A stretch of DNA of 21,297 nucleotides from a virus. This document shows, piece by piece, positions 14,555 through 21,297 of the stretch (position 1 is its first letter; each line of letters opens with the position of its first letter). The stretch lies in IMG/VR virus record IMGVR_UViG_3300025120_000675, positions 1 to 21,297 of that record, one strand, 5' to 3'. The translations under genes were made by a program, and so were the position numbers. Under the pieces are notes generated by a model. The model was not told the origin of the DNA and ran no database searches. It saw nothing but the letters and a program-made list of their open reading frames with translations.

Positions 14555-17287
14555 TTAATTATTACCTTTATCTAGGACAGACATTAAAGTTTCCTTAGGA
14601 CTACTATTTATATCTTTCCAGAAAACATCCTCCCTTTCATCCATTTTCATTAAATCTTCCATGTTATCTTGGTCTTTTTCATTAAAAGGCATTCCCGAGA
14701 TTAACCCCATTTGTGTTTTGGTGTAATATTCTCTTGGTTCTAATAACCCTTTTTTATCAACACCTTTCAATACATTATCTCGTATTGCTGGTTCGAAAGA
14801 AACTAATAATGGTTTAACTCTTTTATTAAAGTTTGACACATACCTAGCCTTATTGTAATCTCCACATATGTCTGGATTCTTCTCCATTTCATTCTTATCT
14901 AACATATAACAATTAAATGTTAACACACCTTTTTTCTTTTGTATGTCTCCATGTGAAGCCCTTAAACCATTATTAACATAAAATATCGTATCCCCAAGAC
15001 TAACCCTAACGTCGTTTTTTATAACCAATTCCATATGGGCTTGTGAGGGTAGGGGATTACCAGCTTTATTATTACCTCTATTAATATATGACTTAACTGT
15101 TCTTTTTATTCTAGATTTAGATGCTATTTTATTAAGTGGTATTTTACAATCATAGATATTTTGTAAATGTTCATAATAATATTCTATGAATTCTGGTCCT
15201 TTACCATTTAATAACATGTTCAAACCATTATCAATAAACTCTTTAACATAATCAGGGAGTGCTTTTGATTTAATTGTGTTTCCAACAATATCTACTTTAC
15301 CGTCTTCTGTTAAATCAGCATAATTCTTACGAGATATATTTATTGATGATTTCCAAAAACCATCGATATCTAATCCCATAACCCCTCTCATATATAAATC
15401 ATTAAATTCAGCAACAACTGCAGCGGTTCCAGTATAACCTTTATCTTTTTCTACAAAATGGTGTATTCCCCTACCAACATAGTGGTACTCTTTTGTTGAT
15501 TCTGGTACACTAAAATTACAACCATCAGTATCTAACACAAGAGGAATAAACCCCCGATTTTCAAAGAACCTAACCAATAGTCTAAGGTACATCCTTGCGG
15601 TACAAGTAACTTCTTCTCCCTTCATAACATCCCCCCAGTTAAAAACTTGTGGAGCGGTTAGTGAACCATACATAGAGTTATTTATAATTTTAATTGGTAG
15701 TTGTTTAGCTTTGAAGAATGACGCCATTTTTTTATCTCCTTTCGCGGCACATTCATTAGCTTTATACTTGTATACGTTTCTGGTGTCGTATAAATATTGT
15801 AACATGGCGTGCATTGCACCTGATACATCACATTCTGGATAAACACCATGTGTTATCATTATTGAAGGGTATAGGGACGCATAATCTAATTTAACTATGT
15901 CTTTTGAGTAACCCACTTTAAGGATTCTAGATAAACCTCCGGTAAAACTTCTTTTTTCTCCTTTTTCTGGTACGGCCAATCCGTTTTCATAGGACCATGA
16001 CAACATTAGTAATTTCCATATTGATGCGGTTCCCATAGTAGAAACTCTTTCATATATGGTTGGTAATATCTTCGCCATTAAAAATGATGATTGATTAAAA
16101 CTATTATCCACTTCAAGAGTTTCCCAAATATCGTCCAATAAGTATTTCTCAACAATATCTTTACCTGATATCTCTTCCCAACCTTGCGGCATTTCTGTGT
16201 CCGAAGACTCAACCCACTCACCAGTTTTTATATTAATCCAGTAAGGGTTTTCATTAAACCTTAATTTAGCAATCTTATCATGGTCAACATATACTCTATT
16301 ATCTTTAGCTATTCTTTGTTGTTTACATATATATTTTAACCCAGCTGATTTTATGTTGGAATTAATTGCCATTGCTCTTCTTACCGAATGTATCACATCT
16401 ATTATGTTATAACCCCACATACTTGTTTGTTCAAATTTCTCGACCTCGTTTGCCAACTTTAACATATTTTCACGTCTTCTAAATTTAGATTTCTTTTTAG
16501 GGTCTAAAGTTTTAGCAATTTCTTTTATATCTAAACCTAAAATTTCACACCTAGAAACAATCCAATACCAGTCAAAATTTTCTGAATTATACCCACCGAT
16601 AATAGATGGTCTCACATAATCAATAACTTTGAAGAAGTTAACTATCATCTCTTTTTCTTCCTCTTCGTTATCCGCATCCAATACAACCTCAAATCCCCTA
16701 TTATCTTTTACCCCAATTGAGAACATTCTTCCGTCGGATGGCTCCAATGAAGTTGTTTCAATATCAAAAACCATACGATGTACATCGTCATAATTATCGA
16801 ATCCTTTGAATAGTCTTTTCCCTGAAGATATCATATATTGCTCAACAGGTGATATTAGTTCGAAATACTCTCTATTTTTGTATGGTTGTATTCCTCCGTC
16901 CCCAAAAAATTTAAGTAGTGTGTAAAACCCTTGATTAGTGTAAACTAAATATTTATAACCTTTTTCTAGTCTTTCATCCCCTGCAGTGTTTAACTTTTTA
17001 ATTTTAACACCAAATTGCTTCATCGCCGCTTTTATCCTTCTCCTATCTCTACCATAAAAATTAACTATTTCAGAAGTAAAAACATCCTCCTTACACCATA
17101 GAAATGGTTTTAATTTTTTCCTTGTTGTAAACTTTCCTTTAACTGGGTCGTCAATAACTAAATGAATATAATTACCCGCCGGTTCATACTCAAGAGCTGT
17201 TATGTATTGTTGAGGGTCTTTACCCTCTAAAAATGCAGAAATAGCGTCCTGGTCAATATGGGGAATTTTATCGTGTTTTATTGGCAT
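14555..17287 (-). CDS. Family B replicative DNA polymerase, T4 gp43-like
   Basis: A 910-residue polymerase with 3'-5' proofreading exonuclease. The exonuclease motifs are DIETT (175-179), GYNSENFDW (232-240) and the Y-x-x-x-D motif in KYLLDD (Y382, D386). The polymerase motifs are A, DYASLYPSI (468-476); B, PIKIINNSMYGS (531-542); and C, DTDG (586-589), carrying the two metal-binding aspartates D468 and D588 together with D586. T4 gp43 is about 898 residues, so this is a full-length enzyme. The C-terminus is likely to bind the sliding clamp, but no clear clamp peptide is picked out. It lies, unusually, between a fibre gene pair and late structural genes. A TATCTTTG promoter-like core lies 24 bp before the ATG, suggesting separate, earlier expression by host polymerase. 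Confidence 0.96.
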   Translation of the reverse strand: MPIKHDKIPHIDQDAISAFLEGKDPQQYITALEYEPAGNYIHLVIDDPVKGKFTTRKKLKPFLWCKEDVFTSEIVNFYGRDRRRIKAAMKQFGVKIKKLNTAGDERLEKGYKYLVYTNQGFYTLLKFFGDGGIQPYKNREYFELISPVEQYMISSGKRLFKGFDNYDDVHRMVFDIETTSLEPSDGRMFSIGVKDNRGFEVVLDADNEEEEKEMIVNFFKVIDYVRPSIIGGYNSENFDWYWIVSRCEILGLDIKEIAKTLDPKKKSKFRRRENMLKLANEVEKFEQTSMWGYNIIDVIHSVRRAMAINSNIKSAGLKYICKQQRIAKDNRVYVDHDKIAKLRFNENPYWINIKTGEWVESSDTEMPQGWEEISGKDIVEKYLLDDIWETLEVDNSFNQSSFLMAKILPTIYERVSTMGTASIWKLLMLSWSYENGLAVPEKGEKRSFTGGLSRILKVGYSKDIVKLDYASLYPSIMITHGVYPECDVSGAMHAMLQYLYDTRNVYKYKANECAAKGDKKMASFFKAKQLPIKIINNSMYGSLTAPQVFNWGDVMKGEEVTCTARMYLRLLVRFFENRGFIPLVLDTDGCNFSVPESTKEYHYVGRGIHHFVEKDKGYTGTAAVVAEFNDLYMRGVMGLDIDGFWKSSINISRKNYADLTEDGKVDIVGNTIKSKALPDYVKEFIDNGLNMLLNGKGPEFIEYYYEHLQNIYDCKIPLNKIASKSRIKRTVKSYINRGNNKAGNPLPSQAHMELVIKNDVRVSLGDTIFYVNNGLRASHGDIQKKKGVLTFNCYMLDKNEMEKNPDICGDYNKARYVSNFNKRVKPLLVSFEPAIRDNVLKGVDKKGLLEPREYYTKTQMGLISGMPFNEKDQDNMEDLMKMDEREDVFWKDINSSPKETLMSVLDKGNN

Positions 17288-17295
17288 ATTATATC

Positions 17296-17445
17296 TTGTT
17301 AAATTTTACAACAAAGATAATAAAAAATTTTGTAAAAGAAAAACTAAACTATGAACAATTTGTAACTTCATTTACTAAACAAGAATCCTATCCAGTAAAT
17401 TGGGTTATCTGGTACCCATTATACCCCGGTGGTGGTTGTTTATGA
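17296..17445 (+). CDS. Possible small antisense ORF (49 codons, TTG start)
   Basis: The plus strand of the longest gap has a stop-free frame from a TTG at 17296 to a TGA at 17443-17445, encoding a basic amphipathic start (KIIKNFVKEKLNYEQF) and an aromatic-rich end (NWVIWYPLYPGGGC). It overlaps the stop of the 117-residue gene tail-to-tail by 6 bp, as the two proven antisense genes do with their neighbours. Against it: there is no ATG and the ORF is short. It may be a remnant or chance. Confidence 0.2.
   Translation: MLNFTTKIIKNFVKEKLNYEQFVTSFTKQESYPVNWVIWYPLYPGGGCL
17312..17319 (-). promoter_or_regulatory. Bacteroidota-type -7 promoter core upstream of DNA polymerase
   Basis: In polymerase direction the sequence is TATCTTTG, matching the Bacteroidota sigma-A -7 consensus TAnnTTTG, 24 bp before the ATG. 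No good TTTG element is present at the -33 position, only a T-rich run, so the match is incomplete and could be chance. Confidence 0.35.
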
Positions 17446-17793
17446 ATAAACTCTAATTTCTAACATTGTGTTTTCTAAAGTATCATCTACTCCTGGTCCA
17501 CCATCACTCTCTATTGCTAATTGAAATTTTGTTGTTGTAGAATCAATGATAACCCCAATTATTTCACTGTACTTGTAAGTGTTTCCAATTCTTAAAGTAG
17601 TTTTGGATAAGTCGACTGAACTTCCATAAGTTGCTCGATACATACCAGCACTTAATCTTGTCCAAGTAAGTGTTATCCCAGCACTGTTTTCTAAAATTGT
17701 TTCAGTAGGGGCATTTGTTCCTGACTGAGCCACTAAAGAAACTCTTGATGTGTAAGGTAACGATTTTATTCCATTTATTTGAGAAATTTCCAT
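17440..17793 (-). CDS. Small fibre-associated protein
   Basis: A 117-residue beta-rich protein. It matches a compact domain I associate with marine phage fibre loci: PYTSRVSLVAQSGTNAPTE, then ILENSAGITLTWTRLSAGMY, a strand-rich middle, and a DGGPGVDDTLENTMLEIRVY ending. Such domains are found as separate proteins or as tips of fibres. The gene begins 19 bp after the big fibre gene and so is probably made with it, as a tip, chaperone or decoration; which one is not shown. Its start region and the fibre stop region share a 13-bp direct repeat. Confidence 0.7.
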   Translation of the reverse strand: MEISQINGIKSLPYTSRVSLVAQSGTNAPTETILENSAGITLTWTRLSAGMYRATYGSSVDLSKTTLRIGNTYKYSEIIGVIIDSTTTKFQLAIESDGGPGVDDTLENTMLEIRVYS

Positions 17794-17822
17794 ATTAAGT
17801 TATTTTTCTATATTAAGTTATT
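17792..17822. repeat. 13-bp direct repeat at fibre/small-protein junction
   Basis: ATATTAAGTTATT occurs at 17792-17804 and again at 17810-17822, an 18-bp period. One copy covers the start codon of the 117-residue gene, the other the stop codon of the large fibre gene. It may mark a small duplication or an exchange junction between fibre modules. Confidence 0.6.
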
Positions 17823-20800
17823 ACTATGAAAGTTGATTCTGGATTGAAGTAAATTACGTTAGTTGTTGTTGTCATGTACCCAACAACTCTTACATAATCC
17901 CCACTACTCATACTACCAGTACTTTCTGTTATTTTACCAACAACAGTTGATGCATATAGTTGACCTCCATTGGCCCATGTCCCTACGTCGTCCGCTGTAT
18001 TAATTTTATAAAATCCTTTAATTAGTATACCGTCACTTGGGGCGGCCCCTAAAGCCATACCAACTAAGTTTCCTTGTAGTGTTGTGTCATCAGCGTCTGC
18101 CCTAACCCAGTTAGAGGCTCCCCTTAATTGTACTAAATTACCAGCCGCATATCCAGTACCAGCACTACCAAATGTTATTACTTCACCACCTCCAGTATCA
18201 TTCGACAATCCTGTTGGGTCATGATGTACATCTAATTTTGTTTTAGGTAAAGTGGTACCCATACCAATACTAGTAGCTGAAAAAATAACATCATTACTAG
18301 AACCTATAGTTAAGTCTATTTCCCCTCCATTACTTTCATTACCACTAATCCAAGTTTGTTGATTAGCAGGAATCCCTCCTTGCCAAAGAAGATACAATCT
18401 TCTGGTAGATGCATTAATACCAAAGACCTCATTATTAGAATAATTTTCAACAAAGGCTGAAGTTGGGACATCATTCAAATCAATCGACATCGATGAATTA
18501 GCAGCCCCATATTGTGTGAACTCTACTTTTCCAGTAGCCTCCAAATTAATATCATCACCAGACTTTAACTCAATATCATTACCACTCCAAATCTCTAGGT
18601 CGGTCGGATTACCAGATGGTGTCGTTCCTCCAGATATATAATTTTCATTATTACCAAAGAATACACGAGCCCCATTCATTCCATCAACTGTTGAAGCACT
18701 TATAGCACCTTTTGTTGTTAATACTGTGTTTAGTTGAGTACCTATAGTACCTTCAATACCCACTCCAATACCAACACTATTTATACCTGATCCTCCTTTA
18801 CCAACGTCTCTTCCTGTAATAAATCCACCAAAATTAACTTCTGAACTAGCACTAAATGAACCAGCAACCGACAAAGTGTGATTAGGTATATCCGATAATA
18901 TCCCTATCGCGTTAGTAGAACTCCCATTAATTGCACGACCAAATATAGAGTTACCTATGTTTATTTGGTTACTACCGGTTCCGTCTTTAATGTTGGTTTG
19001 ACAACCTATAGTTATATTATTTGACCCAGTGGTTATTGCCTGCCCTAACCCGATTCCGGAACCTGCGTTATTACCAACGGCTACGTTACAACCTCCCGTA
19101 GTAATACCAGATAAAGATCCAGAACCTATTGAGGTGTTATAACTATGACTTTGACTTGTTACACCATATGAACTTTTGTGTCCTAGTGCAACATTATGAA
19201 CACCAGTTCTATTTGATAAACTTGCTGCATCCCCAATTGAGGTATTAAAGGTTCCAGTAGTCATTGATGTTTGTGAAAACCTACCTACAGTTACATTATT
19301 ATTAGCAGTTGTTATTGCCCCATGAGCGTAGTCCCCAATCGCAATATTAAATTCACCATTTAGAGTTGAATTAGCCATAGCATAATTACCAACGGCTAAG
19401 TTATTACTAGCAGTTTCAGAACCACCTAGAGCAAAACTACCGATACCTATGTTAAATGACCCAGTCTCATTGTCTCTCAGTGATGTTGACCCAATTGCGG
19501 TATTCTCATCACCGGTTTCGGTTTTTCCTAACGATTTATAACCAACTGCGGTGTTTGAACTAGCCGCTGCTCCGATATATTGCATGGATCTTGACCCAAC
19601 GGAGGTGTTAAAATTACTAACGTTTAACGCATTTTCTGTATTTATTCCATAGCCAACAAAAGTATTTCCATTACTATTAGTTGTACCAGAACCTACACCA
19701 AACTGATTATTCCCTATAGAAGTAAACTCGTTAGAGTCAGTAAATTTTAAGTTAGGTGCTTGTATTGTTCCTGTTGCCCTTACACCCCCAACTACACCAA
19801 CATATTCATTACCACCGGTATTCCCATCACCAAAACCAGTTAAAGTACCTTCAATTTCTACAGTACCATTTATTGTCAACCCTGAAGTATTCATGTTACC
19901 ATATATTAAAGGTTCTTCACCATTAAAATTGTGGTTATTCCCTATTCTTAATATACTACTTTCTGTTAAGTTCCACCCTTGCGCGTAACCTATATAGACA
20001 TTCGCGTTTTGAGTGGTAATAGAAGTACCAGCATAAGCACCTACAAAAGTATTTAGACTACCTGTTGTAAGTGAGTCCCCAGCTTCTCGTCCTATCGCAA
20101 CATTCAGTTCTCCTGAAGTTATATTATTTATGGTTTTCCAACCAACAGCGGTATTACCTTCGGCACCATTCATGGCCCCAGCAGTGGTGGTATCAACCCA
20201 ACCTATCATTGTATTTTTAGAACTAGTTGTGGACCCAGAAGGTCTACCATAACCTAAATACATACTTTCTGCCGGGTTAGGCCATTTCATATAGTCTGTG
20301 GAGTGTATTGCTCCCGTACCACTAATAGAACCAACAACTGTTAATTCTTTTGTTGGTTTCGCAGTAAAAATACCAACACCTTTATTACCTCCTATACCCC
20401 CAAGATTATTATCCCCTCTTATTACCATGGCACCGTCTAAGTTTTCAGTATCTCCAATAACTGAGAATGGGTTTATTATCTTCTGTGTGCTCGCATCTCC
20501 AGCTGTATATCTAGATGCCCTCATTAATGAAAAACCAGTACCAATAGGTGACCCATGAAGAGTTAATGGGGTGGTAAAGGATTTCAGTCTCCAAGTTGTA
20601 GAACCTGACTTAACCCCACCCCCAGCCGCCAAACCAAGATAAGCTATTTCTTTAGATGTTATCGACGCTATATAAGAAGAGGTTTCCGTACTTTGCACAT
20701 ACGCCCATCCATAGGGAGCTTTAACGTGAAAAGGAACTTCAGGTTTACCGGTACCTATACCCACTCTAGTACCCTTCCAATCACTACTTGTTGCTCCTGC

Positions 20801-21297
20801 ATTTGTTCCCCCAGATATGGAGACACTCCTATAACCCGGTAAATCACCTACAGTGTTCCATGGTAAACCGGCCGCATCTGTTGTGTTGGCGGTCCAAGGA
20901 CCCGTATTCTTCAATGATATTGGTTTATTAATACTAGGACCGGAAGTATATTTTGATGCGTGTAAATAACCATCCTTATCTATTGTTACAAATCCCTCAT
21001 CCCCTGGAGGTAAGGTTGTTATCCTAGCACTACCCCATATTGTCGCCCCTGAAGTTTCAAAATCACCTTGTAATAGTGGACGAGTAGTTCTCCCAGGAGT
21101 TTGTGCTCGATTACCTATTCTTAGTGTGTTTTGTTCCGTTGTCTCCAGACTTCCTTGTCCGTACCCTAGGTAAACATTACCGCTTTGAGATGTTAAGTTA
21201 TATCCACCACCATTACCTATTACAGTGTTATAATCCCCACTAGTAAGACTCCTTAAAGATTGGTACCCTACTGCAATATTGTGGTTGGCAGCATTTA
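17813..21297 (-). CDS. Large repeat-rich tail fibre / adhesin (partial, 5' end outside window)
   Basis: The frame is open from the right edge to a TAA at 17813, at least 1,160 codons with no start in the window. A TTG at 20914 lies inside continuous coding sequence and is not the start. The protein carries many 17-residue YadA-head-like repeats of the form NTAIGSxSLxxxETG, in three blocks: near the window edge, at about 19895-20155, and a long run at 18950-19666. The first two blocks share a module ending LRIGN...PL..G...TSG...G. After a shaft region comes a C-terminal domain, from VHHDPTGLSNDTGGGEVI to FNPESTFIVIT, of a type ending many marine phage fibres. It is probably a trimeric host-recognition fibre. 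The two related modules suggest growth by internal duplication. Confidence 0.9.
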   Translation of the reverse strand, partial: NAANHNIAVGYQSLRSLTSGDYNTVIGNGGGYNLTSQSGNVYLGYGQGSLETTEQNTLRIGNRAQTPGRTTRPLLQGDFETSGATIWGSARITTLPPGDEGFVTIDKDGYLHASKYTSGPSINKPISLKNTGPWTANTTDAAGLPWNTVGDLPGYRSVSISGGTNAGATSSDWKGTRVGIGTGKPEVPFHVKAPYGWAYVQSTETSSYIASITSKEIAYLGLAAGGGVKSGSTTWRLKSFTTPLTLHGSPIGTGFSLMRASRYTAGDASTQKIINPFSVIGDTENLDGAMVIRGDNNLGGIGGNKGVGIFTAKPTKELTVVGSISGTGAIHSTDYMKWPNPAESMYLGYGRPSGSTTSSKNTMIGWVDTTTAGAMNGAEGNTAVGWKTINNITSGELNVAIGREAGDSLTTGSLNTFVGAYAGTSITTQNANVYIGYAQGWNLTESSILRIGNNHNFNGEEPLIYGNMNTSGLTINGTVEIEGTLTGFGDGNTGGNEYVGVVGGVRATGTIQAPNLKFTDSNEFTSIGNNQFGVGSGTTNSNGNTFVGYGINTENALNVSNFNTSVGSRSMQYIGAAASSNTAVGYKSLGKTETGDENTAIGSTSLRDNETGSFNIGIGSFALGGSETASNNLAVGNYAMANSTLNGEFNIAIGDYAHGAITTANNNVTVGRFSQTSMTTGTFNTSIGDAASLSNRTGVHNVALGHKSSYGVTSQSHSYNTSIGSGSLSGITTGGCNVAVGNNAGSGIGLGQAITTGSNNITIGCQTNIKDGTGSNQINIGNSIFGRAINGSSTNAIGILSDIPNHTLSVAGSFSASSEVNFGGFITGRDVGKGGSGINSVGIGVGIEGTIGTQLNTVLTTKGAISASTVDGMNGARVFFGNNENYISGGTTPSGNPTDLEIWSGNDIELKSGDDINLEATGKVEFTQYGAANSSMSIDLNDVPTSAFVENYSNNEVFGINASTRRLYLLWQGGIPANQQTWISGNESNGGEIDLTIGSSNDVIFSATSIGMGTTLPKTKLDVHHDPTGLSNDTGGGEVITFGSAGTGYAAGNLVQLRGASNWVRADADDTTLQGNLVGMALGAAPSDGILIKGFYKINTADDVGTWANGGQLYASTVVGKITESTGSMSSGDYVRVVGYMTTTTNVIYFNPESTFIVIT
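18950..19666 (-). repeat. Tandem 17-residue (51-bp) YadA-head-like coding repeats
   Basis: About 13 consecutive units start with N-x-x-(V/I/L)-G, for example NTAVGYKSLGKTETGDE, NTAIGSTSLRDNETGSF, NIGIGSFALGGSETASN and NIAIGDYAHGAITTANN. Most are 17 residues long; a few are 18, 19 or 23. In YadA such repeats form a left-handed trimeric beta-roll, so an extended adhesive rod is expected. The DNA copies have diverged, so the selection appears to be on protein, not on recent DNA duplication. Confidence 0.8.
19895..20155 (-). repeat. Second YadA-like repeat module of the fibre
   Basis: Four repeat units (NTAVGWK, NVAIGRE, NTFVGAY, NVYIGYA) are followed by the closing segment LRIGNNHNFNGEEPLIYGN and TSGLTINGTVEI. 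The same arrangement, with the closing segment LRIGNRAQ and a matching PLLQGDFETSG, occurs at 21062-21297, so the module is present at least twice. Confidence 0.75.
21062..21297 (-). repeat. First YadA-like repeat module of the fibre (partial)
   Basis: The units NIAVGYQSLRSLTSGDY, NTVIGNGGGYNLTSQSG and NVYLGYGQG lead to LRIGNRAQ...PLLQGD. This is the paralogue of the module at 19895-20155 and is cut by the window edge, so its full unit number is unknown. Confidence 0.7.

Noticed and set aside
14605-14612. TATAAATA on the minus strand near the end of the polymerase gene
   Set aside because: It is inside conserved-frame coding sequence. Eight-base AT motifs of this kind are expected several times by chance in the window; similar coding hits occur at 15789-15796 and 16950-16957. 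It remains a weak possible promoter for the gene at 14496.
20298-20558. 86-codon plus-strand ORF
   Set aside because: It is wholly opposite the fibre gene, Pro/Leu-rich as expected from complement of Gly/Asn-rich repeats.
20912-20914. TTG as start of the large fibre gene
   Set aside because: The frame is open upstream to the window edge and encodes repeat units matching the rest of the fibre, so the gene starts outside the window.
1-21297. tRNA genes, CRISPR arrays, integrase or transposase, attachment sites
   Set aside because: No cloverleaf-like segment, regular spacer array or recombinase motif was seen, though small RNAs cannot be excluded by eye.

Overview
The window is a piece of a T4-like (myovirus) bacteriophage genome, or less likely a prophage carrying the same modules. 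It is AT-rich and densely packed. It holds a contractile-tail and neck cassette in T4 order (gp13-, gp14-, gp15- and gp18-like genes), a T4 gp43-type family B DNA polymerase and large marine-phage-style fibre proteins. No host gene, tRNA, CRISPR array or insertion sequence was seen. A Bacteroidota host is a tentative inference, from a TAnnTTTG-type promoter core upstream of the polymerase, few clear Shine-Dalgarno sites and a fibre repeat style common in that phylum.

Almost everything is on the minus strand, so the natural reading direction is from 21297 down to 1. In that order: a very large fibre protein with 17-residue YadA-head-like repeats (starts beyond the right edge); a small fibre-associated protein; DNA polymerase; a block of small unassigned genes (191, 160, 110, 122 and 202 aa; the 122-aa one looks WYL-like) plus a 25-codon mini-ORF; a gp13-like neck protein; a fibre with a peptidase-S74 intramolecular chaperone; a gp14-like neck protein; a gp15-like tail terminator; and two tandem tail-sheath paralogues, the second running off the left edge.

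Two plus-strand genes interrupt this block: an SNF2-family helicase (7870-9639) and a 57-residue ribbon-helix-helix-like protein (5921-6094). Each overlaps its downstream structural neighbour tail-to-tail by 8 or 4 bp. Each leaves a 122-126 bp divergent gap to the next late gene, and both gaps carry the identical 13-mer TACTATAAATACT. A related motif, TTCTATATAAATAT, lies upstream of two other minus-strand transcription blocks. These four sites resemble the T4 late-promoter core TATAAATA, although they read that way on the plus strand. They are the best candidates for phage late control elements here.

Functionally, the neck proteins, sheath terminator and sheaths build the contractile tail, the fibres bind the host, and the polymerase and helicase serve replication or repair. 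No gene-free stretch exceeds 300 bases; the longest gap is 152 bp (17288-17439). The main oddities are the paired sheath genes with a large insertion in one, the antisense cassettes with their shared motif, an inverted repeat abutting the RHH gene, and 10-bp-phased TAATAAC iterons upstream of the helicase.
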